Made by a program: the position numbers and the translations under genes. From NCBI RefSeq assembly GCF_001550155.1, contig NZ_LRUF01000024.1:224648-288647 (forward strand): a stretch of 64,000 nucleotides of DNA, in the 5' to 3' direction. Under the pieces are notes generated by a model. The model ran no database searches and had not been told where the DNA came from. It saw only the letters and a program-made list of their open reading frames with translations. Every line of letters starts with the position of its first letter. Positions within the stretch are counted from its first letter, which is position 1. The DNA comes from Pseudoalteromonas arabiensis. GTDB taxonomy: Bacteria > Pseudomonadota > Gammaproteobacteria > Enterobacterales > Alteromonadaceae. Of the stretch, positions 28,801 to 34,807 are shown piece by piece.

Positions 28801-30524
28801 CAGATGCGCTCAATAATGAAGTCACAGCGAGTGCAATTGTTGGTGCAAGTGGTAATTGGTCTGTTGCACTTGCTTCTCCTCTTGCTGAGGGAGCTTATAC
28901 AATTGATGCAAGTATTACAGATGCTGCGGGTAATACAGCAACAGATTCGGCATCGGGTAGCATAGACATAACACCTGCAGATGTAACGATTGATCCAATC
29001 GCCGTGACAAGTGATTTAACACCAAGCGTCACAGGTAGTGCAACAGGGGCTACAGCAGGGAGTTTGGTGATTGTTACATTTGTTGATGCTGTGGGAGTAA
29101 GTCACAGTGTTGAAACAACATTAGATGCAAACCTTGAATGGCAGGTTGAGGCAACACAAAACCTTGCTGAAGGGGCATACACAGTAACAGCTGTTGTGAG
29201 AGACAGTGCTGGTAACGATGGTTCTATCTCAACAACGGCGGTGATTGATACGATTGCACCTACTATTAGTATCAACGCGAGTAGTTTGATACTCACAAAT
29301 GATTCAACACCAACAGTGAATGGTACGTCTGATCTCGCTAACAGCAATATTATTGTTACTTTCACCGCAGCTGGTGGCGTAACGCATAGTGTTGCGGCTG
29401 TGACAGATGTGAACGGCGACTGGCAAGCAACCGCGACTCAAGCTCTTGCTGATGGTACTTACTCTGTTGCTGTAAGTATCACTGATGAAGCTGGAAATAC
29501 TGGAACAGACAGTAAAACCGGCGGAGAAGTTGATACGGTTGCACCAGAACTTTCAATCGTACCGTCATTCTTATTAGGTAACTTGGTTTCGCTCTCTGGT
29601 ACCTCAGATTTACCTGAGGGCAGCGTTATCTCAATTACGAATCACTTAGTGGGAGGAGGCGTCAGCGCACCCTATACAGCCACTGTTGATGCAAATGGGG
29701 ATTGGCAAGTCCTTAACTTATCTGTTTCGTTACTAACGCTTGCTTATGTTGAGGCATCAGCAACCGATGCCGCAGGCAATACCACAACCATATCTAGCAT
29801 CGATTACAGTAACGACCCTAGTTTGGATGCGTTTAATGTAACTAATTATAATCCAGGTATTTTGGGACTGCTTCTCCCATCAGCTTCAGGGGAGGCAGAA
29901 CCAGGCACAGAAGTTTATGCTATTGGTTCTAACTTGGTTGGGCTTAATTTATTAAATATTGTTGATTTATCTTTACTTAATTCAGCACCTACAGTCACCG
30001 CAGATAGTAATGGTGATTGGTTTATTAGCTTGTCTGTATTAGATCTAGGTAATGAATATTACTTTGCAATCGTCGACCCTGTAACAGGTGACTTCATTGT
30101 TAAAAATACCGAAAATGATTTAGTGGGCACTGGGGTACTCGATACTGAGCCAGATGGGGGGCTTATTGGTTTAGGCAGTGAACCTTTGTTAGCTGATTTT
30201 GATGAGAGTGAAGAGCAAATGGCACAAGGAACTGAGCCTCAACCACTTGGCGAAAGTATTGATTTGAGTTTGGTTATGACTGACACAAACACAGATTCTA
30301 CTATTGCTGAGGGGGCGGCACCACTTGAACTGAGTATTGATGATGTACTCACCGATAGTGAGCAAACGGATGTACTTGCTCTTGATACTGGCAGTGAAAG
30401 TCAAAGTTTGGCATTCAATGGTGAGCCCGAAGTGACATCAGACGCAGCAAATGATATTCAAAATGACTCTGAGGAGTTAATTAAGAAACTCATCGAAGGC
30501 GGCAATAACGCTATCGATATTTAA
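19803..30524 (+). CDS. Giant Lap-type adhesin with retention module and Ig-like repeats
   Basis: A 3573-aa type I-secreted surface adhesin of the LapA/BapA class. The N-terminal retention module (residues 1-~135; starts MDANQLLVIDVQGSAG) contains the LapG site TAAG at 131-134, followed by a Gly/Thr-rich linker. About 34 Ig-like domains of ~92 residues follow, each opening with an N-D-x-T-P-x-I-S-G motif and ending V-x-D-x-A-G-N. The C-terminal ~230 residues are acidic and hold LELSIDDVLTDSE-type motifs expected near a type I secretion signal; no RTX nonapeptides are seen. A GAGGAG site lies 6 bp before the ATG. Processing, retention and export genes all flank it. Known members mediate surface attachment and biofilm formation; the ligand here is unknown. 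Confidence 0.93.
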   Translation: MDANQLLVIDVQGSAGIIQADGSIKALEVGDVITVGDTVVTAEKSTLTIDVQGESLSIPASKRITITPDLVAKGSQDSSENTVFDESIDDAIASLNQANSTPPQQQATGDISDFLQALEGDGDILENLEATAAGGTGGATSGGGTSFVELARIAEGIDPSGLSFDDSLNASSDGIFTPRDTTDGVVPNDALATLSVNEIGNSNNPQPVISGITENLVGETLTVTVTDVNGNTQVVTVIVQPDGTFTTTPLDPLPDGPIVIDVDVIDPNGNPLNDNILANIDTTGPQVQLNALNDSASPNVEISGTVSGIEVGGDVTITVTDSQGRVQTIVTQVDEQGNWSITAQDLSEGLYNVVASAIDEVGNEGVDTDSSLIDLTPPDITLVAIADTNDTTPTFVGRVDDVPEGTQVRIQVVDSNGQSQIFTAIVGADGSYTVDATAGFPEGAFTAIATVVDPVGNSASANANGEIAFSPISITINSIADSNDPTPFLSGQTEGVAAGTTIMLMITASNGQVINLLAVTQADGSWSLQMTEPLPEGDFTIVATVLDPQGNEAQATAVGNVDLTVSINFIIDTNDTTPVVTGSTQDVDAGTVVTVTFIGSDGATETLQVITDANGDWSVEAITPLVEGTFTVTATVTDAVGNTATATEIGEIDLTDPVISIDTLNDTNDTTPTISGSVLDVPAGTTVTLLVTDSSGNAQTLITTTDADGNWQVDVINDLAEGDYTVMASVNDEAGNNSTATATGTVDLTPPIITINTIGDVNDLTPTVDGTTQTLDAGTEVTITVTDSSGAQQTFITTTNADGSWSITLTEPLAEGEFTVVAQTQDAAGNTAQDTEVGVIDLTGPTIEINDFTPSNDVTPIISGVVSGVDVGTQVTVTLVDSNGNQQTLTATVNADNSWQVGANQAIVEGPFTITATVNDLAGNQATDTAQGIIDLTAPIITLDDPGSSADTTPTISGVVEGVDEGTAVTIVVVDANGNSQELSAVTNINGGFSIDAVTELSEGQYTVTATVADAAGNQASATANGLIDSSLLTITIDAIGETNDTTPTISGTTINAAPGNVITVVVTPASGPAQSFVTQVGPDGSWSIEVPTALAEGEISVDATVTNSLGNTANEVISGIIDITAPVVSIDEIGVTNDSTPIITGSAEGALAGSTVTVTVFDSVNNSQTYTTTLDAQGNWVVQVTTPVSEGNFSVTASVTDNAGNTGLDTEIGTLDSTAPLITIDNLGTVNDPTPIISGTTNEPAGSIVQLTVSNGVDSYVFTAIVSGGGTWAAEVPEELQNGTFDIVASITDAQGNEAVATSSFVLNASAPSLSIDTINDTNDTTPTISGTSDAPNGTVVSIIVEDSNSNLQALSAVVQNGIWVANVTSPLSEGAFSVSASVTVNGITGDATAQGLVDITAPTVSIDALADTTDITPLISGQASGLAIGSVVTLQVTDSAGNTQSLAAVVGANGNWSVEVETGLAEGTYTVEATVADTAGNTASDTATGVVDLTAPLVSVNGPFLTNDDTPLVTGSSDLANASVEVTFTDVNGDSHIVVVQTDSNGNWSAEASQSLADGSYNVSASVTDAAGNTGTDTDSGVIDTIPPQLAFEPTLLLGQLITLSGTSDLPAGSVITVTQNLIGAPAVTTTVTTDANGNWSLTGLSVPIVNLASITATASDAAGNVTTITTTDFDDTPPILTVSVDALTNDNTPLISGTTDAGQGAQVTVVVTDQAGNSQTLNATVNANGEWSISPNVILADGTFTVSASVQNSFGNTTTETASGVIDTVAPSLTLDGVGSGNDVTPVLSGTSDEIGATINIEVTDSNGTQQISATVASDGTWSVEVPNGLAEGSYTVTASVSDDAGNTTTQNATGDIDITLPIVTVNNNGLGNDSTPLLSGTSGEAVGTVVNLTVTDINGDTYDLTATVDANGDWQVEAPSLPDGNYTVSASITDDAGNIGTASGTGNIDTVAPAISINSLGTVNTNTPTISGTSTEPQGTQISLIVTDSNNVDVSLTAVVDSNGDWSVTSMVLADDDYTVVATVVDPAGNTASTSSDFTVNISAPSMSVDAIADTNDTTPTITGTTSAPNGSTVTVVIDDGTNPPQTLTATLLDGIWSVTPPTALAEGNFIVTATVTVGGVDGEASTIGVVDLTAPTISINNIGSTNDDTPTISGVTDASAGSTVTLEITDSLGGIQTITATVQANGTWSVSPSIALAEGSFTVNASVFDVAGNEGTATETGLIDTTAPTIVIDPLSDTTDVTPLISGQSSGASVGTLVTLTITDGAGQEQVVTTQIQPGGVWSVEVTTPLAEGEYTVNATFEDAAGNQGADTETGNVDLTAPNITIDAPELTNDNTPTVTGTSDLANTQLDVTFLDANSVSHIVTVTTDASGNWSADAGQALADGSYTVSATVQDNAGNTGTASDSGVVDTIAPDIRIIPSFLLGNLVELSGTSDLPQGSVITITEQLVDGLVGATYTATTDANGDWEVLGITVPLLNLAYVTATATDEAGNTATVSTLNFDNVAPVLTLNVDSLTNDTTPTISGTTDMGEGTVINITVTDSAGGSQSFTATVLNDQTWSVDVPSALAEGGFTVTASVRDEVGNLTTEQVSGVLDSVTPSLVINDIGATSDVRPTISGSSNEIGGTVVVEVAGQEITTTVASDGTWQFIVPLDISDGSYTITATITDDANNTQTVTTPITVDTVDPVVTLDPLVLGNSSTPVISGTSTEPQGTLVDISVTDSNGDTQTLTATVQIDGTWQVTPSDLPDGNYSVTASITDSAGNSGSASDTGAIDTFAPILVINGLGTINDTTPTISGTTSEPQGSTVNITVENDGNTYPLTATVQADGSWSVDVSPALTDGAVSITASITDAASNTTTAIETATLDSNAPTIAVDALTVTNNTTPTISGTSDAADTTQVTVNVEDALGNIQTVFATVTGGVWSVQLSTPLSEGSFSITASVTEGGLTGTATRSGEIDLTAPLFSVNTPDVTNDTTPTISGTSDAPQGTLVSITVTDALNNEVTASAIVGASGNWSVALASPLAEGAYTIDASITDAAGNTATDSASGSIDITPADVTIDPIAVTSDLTPSVTGSATGATAGSLVIVTFVDAVGVSHSVETTLDANLEWQVEATQNLAEGAYTVTAVVRDSAGNDGSISTTAVIDTIAPTISINASSLILTNDSTPTVNGTSDLANSNIIVTFTAAGGVTHSVAAVTDVNGDWQATATQALADGTYSVAVSITDEAGNTGTDSKTGGEVDTVAPELSIVPSFLLGNLVSLSGTSDLPEGSVISITNHLVGGGVSAPYTATVDANGDWQVLNLSVSLLTLAYVEASATDAAGNTTTISSIDYSNDPSLDAFNVTNYNPGILGLLLPSASGEAEPGTEVYAIGSNLVGLNLLNIVDLSLLNSAPTVTADSNGDWFISLSVLDLGNEYYFAIVDPVTGDFIVKNTENDLVGTGVLDTEPDGGLIGLGSEPLLADFDESEEQMAQGTEPQPLGESIDLSLVMTDTNTDSTIAEGAAPLELSIDDVLTDSEQTDVLALDTGSESQSLAFNGEPEVTSDAANDIQNDSEELIKKLIEGGNNAIDI
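20193..20204 (+). other. Codons for the predicted LapG cleavage site (TAAG)
   Basis: Residues 131-134 of the adhesin are Thr-Ala-Ala-Gly, in the context NLEATAAGGTGG. LapG-family proteases cut between the two Ala of such sites. The position just after the retention fold and before the Gly-rich linker is as in Pseudomonas LapA. Its presence pairs this adhesin with the LapG and LapD encoded next door. Confidence 0.8.
20385..29820 (+). repeat. Tandem ~275-bp repeats coding Ig-like domains, with a 9-domain higher-order unit
   Basis: I count 34 domain openings of the N-D-x-T-P-x-I-S-G type or its variant F-L-L-G-x-L-x-x-L-S-G. From about 23469 the domains fall into a repeating order of nine types. 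Copy 1 runs ~23469-25674 (eight domains, one type absent), copy 2 ~25675-28151 (nine domains) and copy 3 ~28152-29815 (first six types). The variant FLLG domain recurs at ~24590, ~27080 and ~29565. Domains before 23469 do not show this order. Confidence 0.75.
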
Positions 30525-30541
30525 AACGAGTTACTAAATAC

Positions 30542-30571
30542 AAATAAAGCGCGATTTATCGCGCTTTATTT
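30542..30571. terminator. Rho-independent terminator after the giant adhesin
   Basis: AAATAAAGCGCGA and TCGCGCTTTATTT form a 13-bp perfect stem with a 4-base loop, followed by T residues. The symmetry would let it act in both directions. It starts 18 bp after the adhesin stop. Confidence 0.85.
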
Positions 30572-30647
30572 TTGACTCTGAACAGCTTATTTTAGTAGAT
30601 ATGGTTTTAGGTTTTGCTTAGGAAACTCACGAGTAAAGCTTACTTTG

Positions 30648-30704
30648 TAGTCGCGACTTTATGTCGCGTTATTTATAAGCAATAACTTGGAGCAATAATC
30701 AGGT
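30648..30704. repeat. Single dispersed copy of the 57-bp intergenic repeat
   Basis: TAGTCGCGACTTTATGTCGCG at 30648-30668 equals the core of the tandem array at 50947-51256. The 30 or so bases after it are also related (AAGCAATAAC and AATAATCAG segments). The core contains the palindrome CGCGAC-TTTAT-GTCGCG. The rest of the 278-bp gap between the adhesin and flgN holds only the terminator. Confidence 0.7.
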
Positions 30705-30802
30705 TTACAGCGCCATCTTTTCGGCAAATAGCAAAGTGGCTTATCAGAGGGGGCTATCAATTTGTGAGGTTGTCGTAATAAAGGAGAGATAACCCAAACG
30801 CA

Positions 30803-31234
30803 TTACGCTTTTAGGTTATGTACAATTTTATTCTCGCCCTGAATAACACTGCCACCTTGATCATAGGTCATAGACGATGGTGCACCAATTAAAATATCTT
30901 TTAATTGTTTTACACTTAGTTGGGCTTGATGTGCGGCATGTGCATTGACATCGTTTTTCTTTTTGCAATTTGTAAGAAGCTCATTCACCTGCGTGATAAG
31001 TGAAGAAACGTCTTCATCTTGAGCATCATTTTTACTCACAAGCACCTGAACTTCTTTATCAAGCGTTTGAATTTTTTGTAATAAGGCGATTTTTTGTTGG
31101 GCAATCTCTTTTAAACCTTCACCTCGTTTTGAGGCAATGGCTGTTAGCTCATCATCTAAAAGCGCAGCAATAGACTCTAAATAAGAGACTTGCTGTGTTA
31201 ATTTGCTGGCAATTAAATGGTTATGATCAGCCAT
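30803..31234 (-). CDS. flgN: Flagellar export chaperone FlgN
   Basis: A 143-aa, mostly helical protein (MADHNHLIASKLTQQVSYLESIAALLDDEL...) with heptad patterning through residues 5-115 and a polar tail. It matches FlgN, the chaperone for hook-filament junction proteins FlgK and FlgL. The ATG at 31234 is preferred to an in-frame TTG at 31243. It overlaps the end of flgM by 8 bp, the usual flgM-flgN arrangement, so the two are translationally coupled. Confidence 0.85.
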   Translation of the reverse strand: MADHNHLIASKLTQQVSYLESIAALLDDELTAIASKRGEGLKEIAQQKIALLQKIQTLDKEVQVLVSKNDAQDEDVSSLITQVNELLTNCKKKNDVNAHAAHQAQLSVKQLKDILIGAPSSMTYDQGGSVIQGENKIVHNLKA

Positions 31235-31547
31235 AAACGTCAAACTCGAATGCTGCGATGTTCTTTGCTAGTTTTTCAGTATCAATTTGATACTTTCCTT
31301 CGCTGATTGCTTTTTTCAACTCAGCGACTTTTGTACTGTCAAAACCAGATGACTGCTCAGCCTTTTCTTGCAAAGATTTTAATTGCTTTGCTTGCGGCGT
31401 TAAACTCACTGAATCTGCACTGGCTTTAGGCGCAGCTGATTTAGCCGTTTGCGTGTTAAGGTTATCTTTTTGTAAATCAAGCTGTTTTTGCTTGGTATTC
31501 GTCAACACAGATGTTTGCTGACTATTATTATTGACGTTGCTTACCAT
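31227..31547 (-). CDS. flgM: Anti-sigma-28 factor FlgM
   Basis: A 106-aa protein with a disordered, Gln/Asn/Ser-rich first half (MVSNVNNNSQQTSVLT) and the FlgM sigma-binding half (SVSLTPQAKQLKSLQEKA, VAELKKAISEGKYQIDTEKLAKNI). FlgM holds FliA inactive until the hook-basal body is complete and is then exported. A sigma-28 element 36 bp upstream shows that it is under FliA control itself, giving feedback. It is co-transcribed with flgN and lies 78 bp after flgA. Confidence 0.92.
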   Translation of the reverse strand: MVSNVNNNSQQTSVLTNTKQKQLDLQKDNLNTQTAKSAAPKASADSVSLTPQAKQLKSLQEKAEQSSGFDSTKVAELKKAISEGKYQIDTEKLAKNIAAFEFDVYG

Positions 31548-31582
31548 TATTTTGACCTATACATTACCCAACATATGCCTTG

Positions 31583-31609
31583 GTATCGGCAGGCACACAA
31601 GATACTTTA
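31583..31609 (-). promoter_or_regulatory. sigma-28 (FliA) promoter of flgM
   Basis: On the minus strand TAAA (31609-31606), 15 bases, then GCCGATAC (31590-31583). This is a nearly perfect match to TAAA-N15-GCCGATAA. It lies 36 bp before the flgM ATG in the short flgA-flgM gap, so flgMN can be transcribed apart from flgA. Confidence 0.85.
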
Positions 31610-31625
31610 ACATAAATATTAAAAA

Positions 31626-32333
31626 TTAAATATTCACCTGTACAGACTCGACACCATCCACGCGTGCATTTAATACTTTACCTGATTTTTTGTTTTTTAC
31701 ACGTACTAATTCATCAAGCGTACCATCTTCTAAAGCAACACCTGTTGTTTTGATTCTAAGTCCACGTATCGCTGCAATGATGGTTACATTATCCCCTTTG
31801 CACACCATACAAATATGGCTCATGACAATCGGAAGACCGCTGCGGATATTACGTTTGCTCCGACTTCCTATTAGCACTGATTCATCTTGAATATATTGCG
31901 TACGAACAAATTGTTTAGGCTTCATTTCAAGACGCAGATGTTCAGCTTTAATAACCTCTCCACGAGTTAAATTGGTTGTTACTACTACCACAGGCTCAAG
32001 TTCAATAATTCTGACATGCACATACTGCGTCCAACTATTTAAGTCTTCGCATTTAAGTTGTACGGTTACCTGCCGATTAAAAGGAGGTTCAGTCGGAACG
32101 GTTTTACTCAGCGGTAACTGACAAGGCCTATCAGGGATTCGGCTATCAAGAGGCAGTGCGCTGACTTGTGGTGTTGAATCCAGATCAGTTATTTGTTCGC
32201 TGATAAAATCGATAGCGATTTGTTGAAGTTGCTGGTGATTATAGACTTCAGCGTGAAGTTGCGTACTAAGCAACAGGCTAGCAAGAAAATAAAAAACACT
32301 GTATCTTCGGCTTTTTTTTAACAAACTCATCAT
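31626..32333 (-). CDS. flgA: Flagellar P-ring assembly chaperone FlgA
   Basis: A 235-aa periplasmic protein. A signal peptide (MMSLLKKSRRYSVFYFLASLLL...LHA) is followed by an N-terminal domain and the SAF domain typical of FlgA (VVVTTNLTRGEVIKAEHLRL; IRSGLPI; VTIIAAIRGLRIKTTGVALEDG). It helps FlgI form the P ring. An open frame extends upstream to 32420, but the two consecutive ATGs at 32333/32330 begin the signal peptide and are the likely start. It is divergent from cheV. No clear -24/-12 or sigma-28 element was seen for it. Confidence 0.9.
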   Translation of the reverse strand: MMSLLKKSRRYSVFYFLASLLLSTQLHAEVYNHQQLQQIAIDFISEQITDLDSTPQVSALPLDSRIPDRPCQLPLSKTVPTEPPFNRQVTVQLKCEDLNSWTQYVHVRIIELEPVVVVTTNLTRGEVIKAEHLRLEMKPKQFVRTQYIQDESVLIGSRSKRNIRSGLPIVMSHICMVCKGDNVTIIAAIRGLRIKTTGVALEDGTLDELVRVKNKKSGKVLNARVDGVESVQVNI

Positions 32334-32472
32334 GTTTCGACTATGCTTATGGTTGAAAACAAGGTATAAATATTTTGCGTCAAAAAACAGACGCTTTGTA
32401 ACCTTATGTAGCTTTAACACAAAGAAAGCAATTATTGTTCCGACTCTGGTTGTTTATCTTTAGGAGATTGAA

Positions 32473-33405
32473 ATGGCAGGCATTTTAGACTCAGTTAACC
32501 AGCGTACTCAGTTGGTTGGGCAAAACCGCCTTGAATTACTATTATTCAAACTCAGAGGGCGTCAACGCTTTGGTATTAACGTGTTTAAAGTAAGAGAGGT
32601 TTTACAATGCCCACCGCTTACAAACATGCCAAAATCAAACGCCTATATCCGTGGTGTGGCCCATATTCGAGGTCAAACTATCTCAGTTATCGATTTATCT
32701 ATGGCTGTTGGCGGTCCTGCGATTGAAAATATTAAAGATAGTTTTATTATCATTGCGGAATACAATCGCTCAGTTCAAGGCTTTTTAGTCGGTGGTGTTG
32801 AACGTATTGTAAATATGAATTGGGAAAAAATTATGCCTCCGCCATCAGGCGCTGGCCGTTATTCGTATTTGACAGCCGTTACCGAAATTGAAAACGAGCT
32901 GGTAGAGATCCTTGACGTTGAAAAGATTCTTAACGAGATTTGCCCGGTTAATACTGAGGTCAGCGCTGAGGTTGTGGGCGAAGGCGAAATTCAAAAAGAT
33001 TTAGGCGAACGCATTGTCTTTATTGCTGATGATTCTGCGGTAGCAAGAAACCAAGTTAAGCGTGCACTTGAGCCATTAGGTGTGCAAACTGAACTTGCTA
33101 AAAATGGTAAAGAAGCGTTACTCAGGCTACGTGAAATTGCTGAACTTGACTGTCAAAACAACATCACTGAACGTGTTGGGTTGCTGATATCTGATGTTGA
33201 AATGCCTGAAATGGACGGTTATACCCTAACAGCAGAAATAAAAGCCGATCCAAAATTATCACCGCTACATGTTATTTTACATACATCGCTGAGTGGTGTA
33301 TTTAATCAAGCAATGATTGAAAAAGTGGGTGCGGATGATTTTATTGCAAAGTTTAACCCTGATGAATTAGCGAGAGCTGTTAAAAAATGGGTTCACTGTG
33401 ATTAA
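32473..33405 (+). CDS. cheV: Chemotaxis coupling protein CheV (CheW-receiver)
   Basis: A 310-aa two-domain protein. Residues 1-165 are CheW-like (LLLFKLRGRQRFGINVFKVREV; YIRGVAHIRGQTISVIDL) and residues 180-305 a receiver domain (VFIADDSAVARNQ with the acidic pair, LLISDVEMPEMDGY with the phosphorylation Asp, LHTSLSG, ADDFIAKF with Lys). It couples receptors to CheA and may damp signalling when phosphorylated. Its place ahead of cheR at the left edge of the flg cluster matches Vibrio and Shewanella. An AGGAGA ribosome site precedes the ATG. Confidence 0.93.
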   Translation: MAGILDSVNQRTQLVGQNRLELLLFKLRGRQRFGINVFKVREVLQCPPLTNMPKSNAYIRGVAHIRGQTISVIDLSMAVGGPAIENIKDSFIIIAEYNRSVQGFLVGGVERIVNMNWEKIMPPPSGAGRYSYLTAVTEIENELVEILDVEKILNEICPVNTEVSAEVVGEGEIQKDLGERIVFIADDSAVARNQVKRALEPLGVQTELAKNGKEALLRLREIAELDCQNNITERVGLLISDVEMPEMDGYTLTAEIKADPKLSPLHVILHTSLSGVFNQAMIEKVGADDFIAKFNPDELARAVKKWVHCD

Positions 33406-33426
33406 TAATTTATAGGTGGTATTACT

Positions 33427-34257
33427 TTGGAAAATAAGCACTTACAACAAAGCGAATACGATCAATTTCGCTCTTTTTTAGAGCAACAATGTGGGATTGT
33501 GTTAGGTGATAATAAACTTTATTTAGTTAAGAGTCGCCTAGCCCCATTGATGGCTCGCTTTAGTGTGGAATCGTTATCACAGCTTGTGAGCAAAACATTA
33601 AGCCCTCATGAGAGGCAGTTACGTGCCGCAGTTGTTGATGCGATGACGACAAACGAAACACTTTGGTTTCGTGATCAATACCCCTTTGAGTTACTTAAAA
33701 CTAAATTGTTTCCTGAATTTAAAGACTTGCGTAGACCGGTGAAAATTTGGTCTGCGGCAAGCTCTTCTGGTCAAGAGCCTTACTCGATAGCTATGTCGGT
33801 TGCTGAGTTTCAGTCTAAGCAACCTGGTGTTTTAAAAATGGGTGCGCAGATTATCGGTACTGATATTTCAAATACTATGCTTGATATGTGTAAGAATGCA
33901 GAATACGACTCACTTGCCCTCGCACGAGGCTTGTCGATGGAAAGGCGGCAAAAGTTCTTTAAGGATAGTGGCAATGGTATGGCGCAGGTGGTTGATCCAA
34001 TAAGAAAAATGGTCAGTTTTAGGCATCTAAACTTATTAGATTCTTATGCCTTGATGGGCAAGTTTGATATTATTTTTTGCCGCAATGTACTGATTTACTT
34101 TTCACCAGAGGTTAAGGCAAAAATTATTGCGCAATTTGCGCAGGCACTTAACCCTAAAGGCTATTTATTTTTAGGTGCATCTGAGTCAATGGCAGGTTTA
34201 AGTGATAGTTTTGATATGGTACGTTGTAATCCAGGTATCATCTACCAGAAGAAATAA
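33427..34257 (+). CDS. cheR: Chemoreceptor methyltransferase CheR
   Basis: A 276-aa protein that methylates glutamates of chemoreceptors using S-adenosylmethionine. The N-terminal helical domain (QSEYDQFRSFLEQQCGIVLG) precedes the Rossmann domain with KIWSAASSSGQEPYSIAM, GTDISNTML and FDIIFCRNVLIYF. The start is TTG at 33427, supported by AGGTGG 8 bp upstream and by the normal CheR N-terminus; no ATG gives a full-length protein. It lies 21 bp after cheV, in the same operon, and is followed by a terminator. Confidence 0.92.
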   Translation: MENKHLQQSEYDQFRSFLEQQCGIVLGDNKLYLVKSRLAPLMARFSVESLSQLVSKTLSPHERQLRAAVVDAMTTNETLWFRDQYPFELLKTKLFPEFKDLRRPVKIWSAASSSGQEPYSIAMSVAEFQSKQPGVLKMGAQIIGTDISNTMLDMCKNAEYDSLALARGLSMERRQKFFKDSGNGMAQVVDPIRKMVSFRHLNLLDSYALMGKFDIIFCRNVLIYFSPEVKAKIIAQFAQALNPKGYLFLGASESMAGLSDSFDMVRCNPGIIYQKK

Positions 34258-34265
34258 TTCCCTCC

Positions 34266-34290
34266 TAGCAACCTAACGATTAGGTTGCTA
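34266..34290 (+). terminator. Terminator after cheR
   Basis: TAGCAACCTAA and TTAGGTTGCTA form a perfect 11-bp stem with a 3-base loop, followed by TATTTTATTTATTTTC. It closes the cheVR transcript before the flgB promoter. Confidence 0.75.
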
Positions 34291-34344
34291 TATTTTATTT
34301 ATTTTCAATTAGTTATAACCATATTTATAGCCCCCTTAATTTTT

Positions 34345-34358
34345 GGCTTATCTTTTGC
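34345..34358 (+). promoter_or_regulatory. sigma-54 type -24/-12 promoter of flgB
   Basis: TTTTGGCTTATCTTTTGCAT has GG at 34345-34346 and GC at 34357-34358, with 10 bases between. It would drive flgBCDE. It also rules out the far-upstream in-frame start at 34362, which would precede the expected transcription start. Confidence 0.75.
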
Positions 34359-34394
34359 ATTATGCTACGCAGAGTCAAATTTTTGGAGATGGTT

Positions 34395-34805
34395 ATGGCT
34401 ATCAGTTTTGATAAAGCATTCGGTGTTCACCCCCATGCAATGTTGATCCGTTCACAACGTGCTGAGTTATTAGCGACGAATATCGCTAATGCTGATACGC
34501 CGGGCTACAAGGCAAAAGATGTGGATTTTGCATCTGCATTAAAAGCGGCAAAAAGCAACCAACAAAGCGGCAACACTATGGTACGTACAAACGAGAAACA
34601 CCTTGCGGGTGGTAGTCGTTTTGTTGGTAACTCAGAAATGTTTCGCACGCCAAATCAAGCAGATACAGGTGATGGTAACTCTGTTGATATACAAGTGGAA
34701 CGAAACTTGTATGTACAAAACTCATTAGAGTATCAGGCAAGCCTGCAATTTATGAGTAGTAAAATTAAAGGCCTTAAAAAAGCCCTCGGTAGTCAAGGAG
34801 CTTAA
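34395..34805 (+). CDS. flgB: Flagellar proximal rod protein FlgB
   Basis: A 136-aa rod protein. It shows the family core AELLATNIANADTPGYKAKDVDF and a C-terminal helix (QVERNLYVQNSLEYQASLQFM) that packs in the rod. The ATG at 34395 has GGAG at 34385-34388, a good spacing; the ATG at 34389 touches the ribosome site and is unlikely. It is the first gene of flgBCDE, 37 bp after the -12 box, and 2 bp before flgC. Confidence 0.93.
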   Translation: MAISFDKAFGVHPHAMLIRSQRAELLATNIANADTPGYKAKDVDFASALKAAKSNQQSGNTMVRTNEKHLAGGSRFVGNSEMFRTPNQADTGDGNSVDIQVERNLYVQNSLEYQASLQFMSSKIKGLKKALGSQGA

Positions 34806-34807
34806 TC

